Assembly: GCA_043809365.1 (NCBI GenBank)
Contig: JAZDDW010000026.1
Coordinates: 1-20,239 of the forward strand
Source of the DNA: CAJAUT01 sp043809365
GTDB lineage: Bacteria; Patescibacteriota; Microgenomatia; UBA1400; UBA12108
DNA: 20,239 bases
Direction: 5' to 3'
Below are positions 1 through 7,220 of the stretch, one piece after another (the first letter of the stretch is position 1; each line of letters begins with the position of its first letter). The notes under the pieces were generated by a model. The model had not been told where the DNA came from. It made no database searches and worked only from the letters and a program-made list of their open reading frames with translations. The position numbers and the translations under genes are program-made.

Positions 1-5
1 AACTA

Positions 6-36
6 GTGTTTATGTGAAGAGTTTTCACATAAACAC
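6..36. repeat. Perfect 13-bp inverted repeat upstream of the recombinase gene
   Basis: GTGTTTATGTGAA (6-18) and its exact reverse complement (24-36) are separated by the 5-nt loop GAGTT. The palindrome lies about 30-60 bp before the recombinase start. It could be the terminator of a gene left of the window (a loosely T-rich stretch follows), an operator for the recombinase promoter, or a Xer-type recombination half-site pair, since the TTATGTGAA arms resemble the XerD arm of dif. The sequence alone does not decide. Confidence 0.7.
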
Positions 37-55
37 ACGATTTGTTGTTTAATAG

Positions 56-61
56 TATAAT
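56..61 (+). promoter_or_regulatory. -10 element TATAAT, likely leaderless start for the recombinase
   Basis: A consensus TATAAT ends exactly 6 nt before the ATG at 68, so the normal initiation distance puts the transcription start on or next to the start codon. There is no room for a Shine-Dalgarno sequence and none is seen. No good -35 is visible at 16-18 bp. The same spacing recurs before the genes starting at 4604 and 10329. Confidence 0.55.
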
Positions 62-67
62 TCTAGC

Positions 68-841
68 ATGGAGATAGATCGACTACAACAATATATGAGG
101 GTGACGGGGTATAGCTACCGGACAATTGAGGCGTATTCGAGGTGCGTACTTCAGATCGGCGATCAAGACTTGCTGCAATTCTTGGATAAGTTGGCGCGCA
201 AACAAAGATCAACCTTTACCATAAACCAGTATCATGCTGCCTACAAATTGTACGTGACTAAGATATTACAGAGACCGTGGAATTTGCCATTCCCCTATGC
301 CAAGCGACATAAGAGACTACCAGTTGTGCTGACCAGGAGCGAAATAGGCAGGATATTGGAGGTTACGCAAAACATAAAACATCGACTAATGATGGCGCTT
401 GCTTATGGGGCGGGCCTGCGAGTGAGCGAAGTCATCAATCTTAAAGCGAGTGATCTTGATGTGGATGAACTCTACTTGAGAGTGAGGGAGACCAAGGGAG
501 GAAAAGAGCGAGTAAGTATTATCCCCGAGAAGTTGCGCGATGAGTTAAATAAAGCATTGGTGGGGAAGACGAGTAATGATTACCTCTTTGAAAGTGAGCG
601 AGGGGGCAAGCTGACTGTAAGGACGGCACAGGCAGTATTTACGAGATCGCTAAAGATCGCGGGGATAGTAAAAAAAGCAACGTTTCATAGTCTGCGCCAT
701 AGTTTCGCTACTCATCTCCTGGAAAATGGAGTGGATGTGAGGTACATCCAACAACTTTTGGGACATGCTTCGATTACCACCACTCAGTTGTATACTAAAG
801 TGACCAACCCGAGATTACTAAAAATTCGCAGCCCATTATGA
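68..841 (+). CDS. Tyrosine recombinase/integrase, XerC/XerD-like
   Basis: 257 residues. An N-terminal SAM-like core-binding region (about 4-68) is followed by the catalytic domain (about 85-250). Visible catalytic residues are Arg118 in GLRVSEV, Lys143 in TKGGK, His207 and Arg210 in HSLRHSFATHLL, His233 in LLGHASITTT, and the nucleophile Tyr242 in TQLYTKV. The set is complete, so the enzyme is probably active in site-specific DNA strand exchange. It is shorter than E. coli XerC/XerD (about 298 residues), mainly in the N-terminal region. It could be the chromosome-dimer resolvase (a single Xer acting alone) or an element integrase; the pairing with trmD and the lack of other mobile genes favour a housekeeping Xer. 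Its TGA overlaps the trmD ATG (ATGA). The start follows TATAAT by 6 nt and has no ribosome binding site. Confidence 0.9.
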   Translation: MEIDRLQQYMRVTGYSYRTIEAYSRCVLQIGDQDLLQFLDKLARKQRSTFTINQYHAAYKLYVTKILQRPWNLPFPYAKRHKRLPVVLTRSEIGRILEVTQNIKHRLMMALAYGAGLRVSEVINLKASDLDVDELYLRVRETKGGKERVSIIPEKLRDELNKALVGKTSNDYLFESERGGKLTVRTAQAVFTRSLKIAGIVKKATFHSLRHSFATHLLENGVDVRYIQQLLGHASITTTQLYTKVTNPRLLKIRSPL

Positions 842-1539
842 GAATAAATATCATTACCCTTTTCCCGGAATTGTTTGAAGGACTAAAGACTCACAGTATT
901 GTGGGTAGAGCGATAGGGAGTGGGAAAATAGAGCTTAATACCTATAATCTGCGAGACTGGGCAAGCGATAAATACAAATCGGTGGACGATCATCCCTATG
1001 GCGGAGGACCGGGGATGGTACTACGATTTGACGTCTTATTGAATGCTTTGAATGACGTCAAAACAAATCTCAAATCTCAAGGGACAAATTCTCAAATTAA
1101 AACAATCTTGTTAACGCCACAGGGGATAGTTTACACTCAGAAAATGGCGAGGGAACTGGCAAGAGAAGATAATCTGATTCTCCTGTGCGGGCACTACGAA
1201 GGATTTGATGAGAGAATCAGAGATTATGTAGATCTGGAATTGTCGATTGGGGACTATGTGCTCACCGGAGGCGAGCTTCCAGCAATGATTGTCGCCGATT
1301 CGGTGGCACGACTACTACCAGGAGTATTGGGAGATGATACCTCTAGTCAAGACGAGTCACATTCGGAGGGGATGCTTGAGTACCCCCACTATACTAGACC
1401 GATAGAATACGCAGGGAAAAAAGTACCAGAGATTTTGCTGGGGGGCAATCACAAGGAAATTGACCAGTGGCGCAAAGCGCAAGCTCGAAAGAGAACCCAA
1501 AAGCGAAGACCAGATTTACAAAATAAATTTCAGATATAG
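838..1539 (+). CDS. trmD: tRNA (guanine-N1-)-methyltransferase TrmD
   Basis: 233 residues. It makes m1G37 next to the anticodon using S-adenosylmethionine, which prevents +1 frameshifting; the enzyme is a SPOUT trefoil-knot dimer. Family motifs are in order: MRINIITLFPELF at the N-terminus, DDHPYGGGPGM (50-60), LLCGHYEGFDERI (115-127), SIGDYVLTGGELPAM (136-150), LPGVLG (160-165) and HYTRP (184-188). By eye, the residue matching E. coli catalytic Asp169 is Glu173, next to Asp172; related proteins seem to accept either. The loop at about 75-88 looks some 5 residues longer than in E. coli and is encoded by a repetitive AT-rich stretch (1063-1100). Translation is probably coupled to the recombinase through the ATGA overlap, an unusual partner because trmD normally sits with rpsP, rimM and rplS. 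Confidence 0.96.
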   Translation: MRINIITLFPELFEGLKTHSIVGRAIGSGKIELNTYNLRDWASDKYKSVDDHPYGGGPGMVLRFDVLLNALNDVKTNLKSQGTNSQIKTILLTPQGIVYTQKMARELAREDNLILLCGHYEGFDERIRDYVDLELSIGDYVLTGGELPAMIVADSVARLLPGVLGDDTSSQDESHSEGMLEYPHYTRPIEYAGKKVPEILLGGNHKEIDQWRKAQARKRTQKRRPDLQNKFQI

Positions 1540-1583
1540 AAGCAAGCCTATGATACAAATCAGGATAAGATAAAAAGTATGTT

Positions 1584-2468
1584 TCATAGACCTTGTTGTT
1601 TTTTTATCTCGACTAGTCCTTCGTCCAGACTCGCAAAGTGGAGACCCAGGGTTTGACTAGCTTTGATGTTGGACATGACGACCGTACGGGCAAAAGGACG
1701 TGTGGCCGACTTGAGATACTCTGTGAGGCTCCCCTCTTTCACCACGCTGGGGTCAAAACCGTAGGCGAGTGCAACCTTCCTGGCTAGATCATAGGGAGAG
1801 AGCGAGTCGCTCCCCACAATGTGGAAAATACCTTGAGGTTTGAGTTCGATAATTTTGGCGAAAGCTTGGGAAATGTCATCAATAAAAGTCGGGGTAATTA
1901 CGGTGTCGGTAAACTGGGGAGAGAGTTGGCCCGATTCGAGTCCAACGCGGATTTTCTGGATAAGGTCGGGTTTGAGGTCATAAGTCGCGCGATAGGGGTA
2001 GGCCAAGCGCACAATAGTCCGGCTAGACTCGCTCTCCATGACGAGCTTTTCTGCCATGACTTTGGTTTCCCCGTACCACTCGATGGGACTTACAGGATCA
2101 TCTTCGGTGTATCCGCCAGCTGGTGGATTCTTACCATCAAAGACAAAATCGGTAGAGACGTGAATCAAGTGGATCCCCAGTTTGCGACAGATATCGACGA
2201 TATTCTTGGTGCCTACAACATTTACTTTGTAACAAAGTCCATTCTTGTCCCCTGATTCAGCAAAAGCCCGGTTAGTATCGGTAAAGGCTGCTAGGTGGAT
2301 GAGCGAGTCGGCGGGGTGAGAGCGGATATACGACTCGAGAGAGGATAAATCAGTGATATCTACACCGGTCGTTAAATCGAGATTCAATATCTCATATTTA
2401 TCACTATACAACTCAATGAAACGGGATCCGATGAGTCCGGTGGCACCCGTAGCTAAGATTGTACGCAT
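1584..2468 (-). CDS. rfbD: dTDP-4-dehydrorhamnose reductase-like protein (RmlD/RfbD)
   Basis: 294 residues. A short-chain dehydrogenase/reductase of the extended type; RmlD reduces dTDP-4-keto-L-rhamnose to dTDP-L-rhamnose with NAD(P)H. The N-terminal nucleotide-binding motif is GATGLIGS (8-15). The core VSTDFVFDG (104-112) and the catalytic YGETK pair (Tyr132, Lys136) are present, with the RmlD-like TEDDPVSPIEWYG stretch just before. Length is typical for RmlD. It overlaps the end of the upstream cupin gene by 16 bp and is the last gene of the rfbB-cupin-rfbD block, converging on trmD. A GAAGAG about 11 nt before the ATG is at best a weak ribosome binding site, so coupling is likely. Specificity is inferred; with no RmlC in the window the substrate could be a different 4-keto or 3-keto deoxysugar nucleotide. 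Confidence 0.88.
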   Translation of the reverse strand: MRTILATGATGLIGSRFIELYSDKYEILNLDLTTGVDITDLSSLESYIRSHPADSLIHLAAFTDTNRAFAESGDKNGLCYKVNVVGTKNIVDICRKLGIHLIHVSTDFVFDGKNPPAGGYTEDDPVSPIEWYGETKVMAEKLVMESESSRTIVRLAYPYRATYDLKPDLIQKIRVGLESGQLSPQFTDTVITPTFIDDISQAFAKIIELKPQGIFHIVGSDSLSPYDLARKVALAYGFDPSVVKEGSLTEYLKSATRPFARTVVMSNIKASQTLGLHFASLDEGLVEIKKQQGL

Positions 2469-2869
2469 AGTTTTTGAAACTCTTCATAGTTTTCGCAATA
2501 ATCTTGACGAGAGGTGTCATAGTTGGTGCTAGTGAGAGCTAGAATGATACAGTCGGGAGAGAGATTTTTGAAGCCGTGCCAGACCAGGTGCGGGACCAAA
2601 ATCGCCTTTTGAGGGCCATCCAACTTGATCTCCTCTATGCCCGAGCCGTCGTCAATACAGATAATACTTTCACCTTGGATTTGGATAAAAAGCTCATCTT
2701 CATCCTGGCGATGGGCGTGATTGCCGGTTTTGCATTCGTTGATCGGCGAACTGATAAAGTAAACTCGCTTGACCTCGAAATCAATATAATCTTTGAGCTC
2801 CAGCGCCGTCAGCAAAAAATTGGGGGCTTGAATGTTTTTGAGGGTAAAGAGTTTATATCTGCGATCCAT
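2453..2869 (-). CDS. WxcM-like/FdtA-type sugar 3,4-ketoisomerase-like cupin
   Basis: 138 residues, a single cupin domain. Recognisable elements are VKRVYFISSP (33-42), the metal/active-site-like GNHAHRQDEDELFIQIQGE (49-67, His51 and His53), DGPQKAILVPHLVWHGFKN with the typical Pro-x-x-x-Trp turn, and a C-terminal Asp-Tyr-Cys-Glu-Asn-Tyr-Glu-Glu-Phe tail that resembles the D-Y-I-R-x-Y-x-x-F tail of FdtA/QdtA proteins. Those enzymes convert dTDP-4-keto-6-deoxyglucose to its 3-keto isomers. The gene sits between rfbB and rfbD where a 3,5-epimerase (rfbC) would be expected, but it lacks the RmlC look and is too short (RmlC is about 180 residues). The ribosome binding site AAAGGA lies 6-7 nt before the ATG, overlapping the rfbB stop. 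The cupin/WxcM family call is firm; the exact reaction is inferred. Confidence 0.85.
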   Translation of the reverse strand: MDRRYKLFTLKNIQAPNFLLTALELKDYIDFEVKRVYFISSPINECKTGNHAHRQDEDELFIQIQGESIICIDDGSGIEEIKLDGPQKAILVPHLVWHGFKNLSPDCIILALTSTNYDTSRQDYCENYEEFQKLCVQS

Positions 2870-2871
2870 GT

Positions 2872-3888
2872 TTATCCTTTGATATGTTGATTAATCTCGG
2901 ACATGCGAGTGCGGATCTTGTCTACCCAGGCGGTATTGTCCAGGTACCACTGCACGGTTTCACTAAGTCCAGTCTCAAACATATCACGGCTATATTTGGG
3001 AACCCACCCAAGCGCCATGATCTTGCTGGCGTCGATGGCGTAGCGGCGGTCGTGACCGGGCCGGTCAGCCACATAGGTGATGAGACTCTCTGGTTTACCT
3101 AAGATTTTGAGCACCATTTTGGTAATCTCGAGGTTATTCCTCTCGTTATCCACGCCGATGTTGTAGACCTCGCCGACACTGCCTTTGTGAAGTAAGAGAT
3201 CGAGAGCAGAGGAGTGATCTAGGGCATGGATCCAGTCGCGGACGTTGAGACCGTCACCGTAGACTGGGACAGACTCGTCTTTCATGGCTTTGAAGATAAA
3301 AAAGGGAATGAGCTTCTCTGGGTATTGGTAGGGACCATAATTGTTGGAACAGTGGGTGACGATCACGGGAACTTTGTGGGTAATCCAATAAGCGTGGCAC
3401 ATCAGGTCTCCCCCAGCCTTGGCGGCGGCGTAGGGCATGTTGGGCATTACGGGAGTATCTTCGGTAAATTTGCGATTCTCGTCTAAGCCCAAGGCGCCAT
3501 AGACCTCGTCGGTTGAGACGTTGACCATGCGCTCAACTCTATTAACGCGAACGGCGTCGAGGAGCATCTGGACCCCCAGGCTATTGGTGAGCACAAAATC
3601 TTTGATCCCGCCATGGATTGAGCGATCAACATGGGTTTCGGCGGCAAAGTTGATGAGATGGGTAATCCCATACTTTTGAATAACTTCGTTTAGTCTAAGC
3701 AAGTCAGTAATATCGCCCTGTTCAAAGTGGTAGTGGGGATTACTCGCGATATCTTGGAGATTATCCAGATTGCCAGCATAGGTCAGCTTGTCGTAGTTGA
3801 TGATTTCGTAGTCTGGGTGTTCTAAGAGCATATAGTGAATAAAGTTACTCCCAATAAATCCCGCTCCGCCTGCGACCATGAGTTTCAT
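2872..3888 (-). CDS. rfbB: dTDP-glucose 4,6-dehydratase (RmlB/RfbB)
   Basis: 338 residues, the usual length. It removes water from dTDP-glucose to give dTDP-4-keto-6-deoxyglucose using tightly bound NAD+. The Rossmann motif is GGAGFIGSNF (7-16). NVSTDEVYG (123-131) carries the catalytic Asp127-Glu128 pair, and Tyr153 with Lys157 form the YxxxK pair in MPYAAAKAGGDL. HCSNNYGPYQYPEKLIP (179-195) is a strong RmlB signature. The start overlaps the upstream stop (ATGA at 3885-3888), with AAAGGAAAA about 8 nt before the ATG as ribosome binding site. Only 2 nt separate its stop from the cupin start, so rfbB, the cupin and rfbD form one transcript. Confidence 0.97.
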   Translation of the reverse strand: MKLMVAGGAGFIGSNFIHYMLLEHPDYEIINYDKLTYAGNLDNLQDIASNPHYHFEQGDITDLLRLNEVIQKYGITHLINFAAETHVDRSIHGGIKDFVLTNSLGVQMLLDAVRVNRVERMVNVSTDEVYGALGLDENRKFTEDTPVMPNMPYAAAKAGGDLMCHAYWITHKVPVIVTHCSNNYGPYQYPEKLIPFFIFKAMKDESVPVYGDGLNVRDWIHALDHSSALDLLLHKGSVGEVYNIGVDNERNNLEITKMVLKILGKPESLITYVADRPGHDRRYAIDASKIMALGWVPKYSRDMFETGLSETVQWYLDNTAWVDKIRTRMSEINQHIKG

Positions 3889-4604
3889 AAAGATTTTCCT
3901 TTCTTTTGCATTATACGTTTTCTTGTCAATCTTTCGGTTAGGCGTCTTGCGCCGTACGATCCCCCTATCATAACAAGATTAGCTACTACAGTCACCCCCA
4001 AAATTTGATTGAGGGGGGTCAGAATCTTGATGATTGATGAATAATGGTTAGTGATCAATGCAGGAAAATACTGATAGATTAAGAAGATTATGAGAGAAAA
4101 GAAAATAAGCATCAATGGCCAGGTGCGGCGATCGGAGGCAGAGATGAGCATACTGTCCCCCATCACAATAATGCCATAGATGATGAGAGCGAGTTGCCAC
4201 CAAACCCAATGCTCAATCCATCCTGTGCTAAAGAGTCTGCCGAGGGTCAGTAGGATCAGAAGCCCGGTGATAAGAGGAGCCATCCCAATCAAAAATCCAC
4301 GAAAAGGATCGGTTCTTTCTGTCTGGACTGATCCCAAGCGTTCTTCCTTGCCTTGACCCCTCAGCTCAGGGAGAACCACGATCTCGCCAGTTCTAACTTG
4401 CAAGATTTCGGCAACTAACCAATGAGAGAGCTCGTGGACAACTGTGCCAGGTAATACCAAGACGCTATAGAAAATAATCCCTGGACGAGGAGTCCCAAAT
4501 AACAAGAGGCTGGTGCCTGAGAGCTCAAAGACAAAACGAGTACGTAGAGCCGAGAGGACCACGATAAGAGCGATAAAGCAAAGAGCGCTATAGATGACCA
4601 ACAT
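3885..4604 (-). CDS. Integral membrane HExxH metalloprotease-like protein (M50/site-2-protease-like)
   Basis: 239 residues with about five to six hydrophobic segments (roughly 2-20, 42-56, 108-126, 133-149, 164-178, 202-220). VVHELSHWLVAEIL (55-68) has a canonical HExxH zinc motif (His57, Glu58, His61) at the edge of a membrane helix, as in intramembrane M50 proteases. GDSMLISASDRR (about 149-160) follows a later helix and could supply the third, Asp, zinc ligand; this is inference. No PDZ domain is visible. No specific family name is recognised. A cytoplasmic loop at about 66-104 is polar and basic. The ATG is preceded by TATAAT with 6 nt between, suggesting a leaderless transcript. It overlaps rfbB by 4 bp and follows the SurA-N-like gene. 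A protein-processing role in the membrane fits, but the substrate is unknown. Confidence 0.7.
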   Translation of the reverse strand: MLVIYSALCFIALIVVLSALRTRFVFELSGTSLLLFGTPRPGIIFYSVLVLPGTVVHELSHWLVAEILQVRTGEIVVLPELRGQGKEERLGSVQTERTDPFRGFLIGMAPLITGLLILLTLGRLFSTGWIEHWVWWQLALIIYGIIVMGDSMLISASDRRTWPLMLIFFSLIIFLIYQYFPALITNHYSSIIKILTPLNQILGVTVVANLVMIGGSYGARRLTERLTRKRIMQKKGKSL

Positions 4605-4610
4605 GTCTCA

Positions 4611-4616
4611 ATTATA
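4611..4616 (-). promoter_or_regulatory. -10 element TATAAT with 6 nt to ATG, overlapping the upstream stop codon
   Basis: Read on the minus strand, TATAAT is followed by TGAGAC and then ATG at 4604. The hexamer shares bases with the TAA stop of the upstream gene (4612-4614). Spacing predicts transcription starting at or beside the ATG, giving a leaderless mRNA. No clear -35 is seen. Confidence 0.5.
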
Positions 4617-5286
4617 GACCGAACGATTTGACCTTGGCGGTCTTTTTGACTTCGGCGAACCAAGAGAGGAAAGCGTCACGCAACTTGGTTTCTTTGAGAG
4701 AGGTGATGATTGTTGCTTTGACTTCTTCGATTTTTTTGTCCGCATAGAGAGTTTTCTCATTATCAGAGAAGTTTTGTTGGATCTCTTCGTCGGAAATGGT
4801 GATTTTGTCAGCCAAGAGCTCTTCTACCTCGAGTTGAGTCTTGACTTGTTTATCTAGATCAGAGCGAGTAAGCCCCCGTTGTTTGAGAGCCTCATCTAAT
4901 CCACCTGCGTCCTTAAATTGAGTTTCCAGATTGGCTATCTGGTCGTCGATCTTCTTCTGCTCGACTTTGATGCCGGCTTTGGCGATAGCGCCATCCAAGA
5001 TCTTCTCATTGACAAGATCGTCCAGAGTTTGGGTACCATAAGTTTTCTCGAGGCGTGACCACAGCGCGAAACGCGTAACTAATTTATTGTTAACAATTGA
5101 AGGAACTAGCCAGGGACCCACCTTGTAAGTCAGAAGCGCAATTAACACAAGAATGAGTGCAGCACGCAAGAGTTTGGGATTCATCAATTTTTTGGCTGGT
5201 GAGGTAACTGGGGTGGGAAGGATAGGAAGATCTTGGGTAATAATGGTTTGCTTAGTTACTTTTTTGGTTTTGGCTTTTTTCGACAT
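4612..5286 (-). CDS. Membrane-anchored SurA N-terminal-domain-like protein (chaperone-like)
   Basis: 224 residues from the ATG at 5284-5286; a start 22 codons upstream is less likely because AGGAG lies 7 nt before this ATG. A basic, proline-containing cytoplasmic head (1-36) is followed by one membrane segment (about 37-55). The soluble part resembles the SurA/PrsA N-terminal region: VNEKILDGAIAKAGIKV, a helical stretch to about 150, KITISDEEIQQNFSD, then a C-terminal helix. No parvulin prolyl-isomerase domain is present, so it would act as a holdase or scaffold and not as an isomerase, if the homology holds. Topology puts the domain outside the membrane. Its gene lies between two membrane protease-like genes, which suggests a role in handling exported or membrane proteins. 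Confidence 0.75.
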   Translation of the reverse strand: MSKKAKTKKVTKQTIITQDLPILPTPVTSPAKKLMNPKLLRAALILVLIALLTYKVGPWLVPSIVNNKLVTRFALWSRLEKTYGTQTLDDLVNEKILDGAIAKAGIKVEQKKIDDQIANLETQFKDAGGLDEALKQRGLTRSDLDKQVKTQLEVEELLADKITISDEEIQQNFSDNEKTLYADKKIEEVKATIITSLKETKLRDAFLSWFAEVKKTAKVKSFGL

Positions 5287-5293
5287 AGAAAAT

Positions 5294-5298
5294 CTCCT
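5294..5298 (-). promoter_or_regulatory. Shine-Dalgarno AGGAG that selects the start at 5286
   Basis: Minus strand AGGAG followed by 7 nt (ATTTTCT) and ATG at 5286. It is one of the few strong ribosome binding sites in this block and argues for the shorter protein. Confidence 0.7.
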
Positions 5299-5320
5299 AT
5301 TTAATATATGACTATGGATG

Positions 5321-5329
5321 AGTATAGCA
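5321..5329 (-). promoter_or_regulatory. Extended -10 promoter (TGCTATACT) for the SurA-N-like gene
   Basis: Minus strand TGC-TATACT matches the TGnTATAAT extended -10 form, which needs no good -35, and none is visible. It lies about 35 bp before the ATG at 5286, leaving a 5' leader that contains the AGGAG site. It sits in the gap after the upstream CPBP stop (5334). Confidence 0.5.
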
Positions 5330-5333
5330 CAAA

Positions 5334-5969
5334 TTAGACGTAGGGAAACCAAGCGTTGCGGATAATCAAGATGCAGGCACCGACGAAGGCGTGCGAGAGG
5401 ATGGGAGCAAATATATTTTGATATTTTTGATAATTGGTGAAATAGGTTAAACCCATGAACAAGGTAATCAGCAATAAGAGAGGACTAAAGAAAGGCAGAT
5501 GCACAAATACAAAAATCGTTACTGAGAGTAGCTGAATCAAGCGAGGACTCTGATAAACCTTTTGGATGCGCCAAGTGACATAGCCGCGGAAGATGAGCTC
5601 TTGAATGGGGGTAGAGAGGAAGATGTAGGCTGTTATCCGTCTGGTAAATGACTGAACGATAAGCGGGTCATAACCAACGATGATTTTAAGATAATGGATG
5701 GGAAGAAGGAAAAAAATCAGCAAAGAGATGCCGACAAAAATGAAAGAGGGAAGAGCGAGATCTTTGACTGCATGAAGAAAATTGGTCTGGCGAATTCCTA
5801 AACTAGAGAGCGTAGCTTTTGCACGAAATAGGCGATAACTACAGTAGAGACCGCCAAGACCCATCACAACGTGGCGCAGCGCGAAGAAAGAGGGATTAAT
5901 GCTAAAGAGGATGATAGGGAGCACCAAGATTAGGGCTACTTCGAGCCAGAAGGAACAATATTTGGACAT
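5334..5969 (-). CDS. CPBP family intramembrane protein (Rce1/Abi-like)
   Basis: 211 residues, mostly hydrophobic with seven or so membrane segments. The three CPBP signatures are present: IQELIFRGYVTWR (122-134), FVFVHLPFF (153-161, His157) and LSHAFVGA (191-198, His193). In characterised Rce1 relatives the first motif is EExxxR with the first Glu taken as catalytic; here the pair is Gln123-Glu124, so activity is uncertain, although QE variants exist in the family as far as I know. Likely roles are intramembrane proteolysis or protection from a bacteriocin-like peptide. No ribosome binding site precedes the ATG. TACAAT ends 10 nt upstream of the start, in the 21-bp gap after the glycosylase stop, and could give a very short leader. 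Confidence 0.88.
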   Translation of the reverse strand: MSKYCSFWLEVALILVLPIILFSINPSFFALRHVVMGLGGLYCSYRLFRAKATLSSLGIRQTNFLHAVKDLALPSFIFVGISLLIFFLLPIHYLKIIVGYDPLIVQSFTRRITAYIFLSTPIQELIFRGYVTWRIQKVYQSPRLIQLLSVTIFVFVHLPFFSPLLLLITLFMGLTYFTNYQKYQNIFAPILSHAFVGACILIIRNAWFPYV

Positions 5970-5990
5970 AGATTTTTGAATTGTAACAAG

Positions 5991-6608
5991 TTAATGATTG
6001 TCTAGATAGTGCCAAAGAGCAATACTGCCGTAGGATTTGTAGGGTGACCAACGAGAGACAATCCTAACTATTTGTTGATCGGTGGGTGAGGTGAGACAGT
6101 ATAGTTTAGCAAAACCTTTGCGGAGTCCGAGATCACCGAGGGAGAAAATATCTTCGCGATGGAGGGTGAAAAGGAGAAACATCTCGGCTGTCCAACGACC
6201 AATCCCCCTCACTTTGGTCAATTCTGCAATCACTTTTTCGTCGTCTAAAGTATCGAGACTGCTCAGGATCACTTCTTTATTAATGACTTTGGCCGCGAGA
6301 TCTTTAACGTATTTGGCTTTGGCCCAGGAAAGACCAACGTCACGGAAGGCTTGGTCAGGAAAGTTCACGACTTTTTCTGGCTTAACTTTTCCTCCAACCA
6401 GTTTTTCAAACCGAGAGAAGATGGCACTCGCGGCCTTGCCTGCCAGTTGCTGAGAGATAATTTCGCGGGTGAGGTTAAAGAAATGATCATCATTATTTTT
6501 ATCCTCAAACCACTGCGAGATATCGATCGTTTCGAGCACGGCCAGTATTTTGGGATCTTGTTTGGCAAAATGTTTTTTAATGCGGGTGAGTGGAGTGAGA
6601 TTCTTCAT
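5991..6608 (-). CDS. DNA-3-methyladenine glycosylase, AlkA-like (HhH-GPD)
   Basis: 205 residues. It removes alkylated purines from DNA to start base-excision repair. EIISQQLAGKAASAIFSRF (49-67) is the typical HhH-GPD helix. The helix-hairpin-helix is LTKVRGIGRWTAEMFLLF (130-147), followed by DIFSLGDLGLRKGF (153-166). Asp159 aligns with catalytic Asp238 of E. coli AlkA. The Lys found in bifunctional Ogg/Nth enzymes is replaced by Trp in GIGRWTA, as in monofunctional AlkA. It lacks the AlkA N-terminal TBP-like domain and is close to the short Mag1-type architecture. No Fe-S cysteines. The start overlaps the stop of the histidine phosphatase gene by 4 bp (ATGA). Confidence 0.93.
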   Translation of the reverse strand: MKNLTPLTRIKKHFAKQDPKILAVLETIDISQWFEDKNNDDHFFNLTREIISQQLAGKAASAIFSRFEKLVGGKVKPEKVVNFPDQAFRDVGLSWAKAKYVKDLAAKVINKEVILSSLDTLDDEKVIAELTKVRGIGRWTAEMFLLFTLHREDIFSLGDLGLRKGFAKLYCLTSPTDQQIVRIVSRWSPYKSYGSIALWHYLDNH

Positions 6609-7219
6609 AGGTGGGAGGTGTCGTTGTGGAGTAAGAGCTCGTAACTAGTTTTAGTTTTTGTGAGAATGGTGACGGAAGTGTTGAGGTAGCCGAAATATTC
6701 TTCACTTGGTTTTTTGAAACCATAGATTTCCATGATTCGGTTGATCGTGCCACCATGGGCCACGAGCAAAACATTGTCGTTTTTGTGTTTATGTTCTATG
6801 GTACGAGTGAATTTACGGACACGAGTGGTGAACTCGGCGAGCGATTCTGTCCCTATAGTCTTCCAGTGGATGTCCCGAGCGATGGCTGCTGTCCTTTCTA
6901 CCCAAAGTTGTTCCCTCACTGGGTCTGGTTCTTTTTCCCACTGCCATCCCTCGAAGATACCCATTTTGTGTTCACGAAGCGAGAGATCTTTGATCGCCTG
7001 GAGACCAAGTTCCTCGGCGATAATGAAAGCGGTTTTGTGGGCGCGGACTAAGTCAGAGGAATAAACGGCGTGAATGAGTTCTTTGGCTAGTCTTTCGGCC
7101 ACCTTTTGAGCCTGGAGTATTCCTAGCTCATTTAGCGGCGTATCGGCCCAGCCTTGGAGCCGTCGCTCGACGTTGTCCTTTGTTTCACCGTGGCGGACGA
7201 TGATGATTTTTTGCGGCAT
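6605..7219 (-). CDS. Histidine phosphatase family protein (phosphoglycerate mutase-like)
   Basis: 204 residues. The N-terminal IIIVRHGET (5-13) contains the phospho-accepting His10 with Arg9. SSDLVRAHKTA (54-64) supplies Arg59, LREHKMGIFEG (81-91) has the usual acid residue Glu83, and LLVAHGG (151-157) has the second catalytic His155. The set is complete, so an active phosphatase or mutase is expected; substrate cannot be told from sequence (cofactor-dependent PGM, CobC/GpmB-like, or a sugar- or nucleotide-phosphate phosphatase). Only 1 nt separates its ATG from the rarA stop, and it overlaps the glycosylase gene by 4 bp, so these three are cotranscribed. Confidence 0.9.
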   Translation of the reverse strand: MPQKIIIVRHGETKDNVERRLQGWADTPLNELGILQAQKVAERLAKELIHAVYSSDLVRAHKTAFIIAEELGLQAIKDLSLREHKMGIFEGWQWEKEPDPVREQLWVERTAAIARDIHWKTIGTESLAEFTTRVRKFTRTIEHKHKNDNVLLVAHGGTINRIMEIYGFKKPSEEYFGYLNTSVTILTKTKTSYELLLHNDTSHL

Positions 7220-7220
7220 A

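Noticed and set aside
1540..1583. Terminator between trmD and rfbD
   Set aside because: Only a loose CTATGA/TCATAG pairing and a short A/T run are present; not enough to call a terminator on either strand.
1821..3486. Plus-strand ORFs of 72-144 residues opposite rfbD, the cupin gene and rfbB
   Set aside because: They are antisense shadows of well-supported sugar-nucleotide genes, without recognisable motifs.
5287..5352. 22-residue N-terminal extension of the SurA-N-like protein
   Set aside because: The AGGAG site and extended -10 promoter both point to the ATG at 5286; the upstream ATG would lie before the predicted transcription start.
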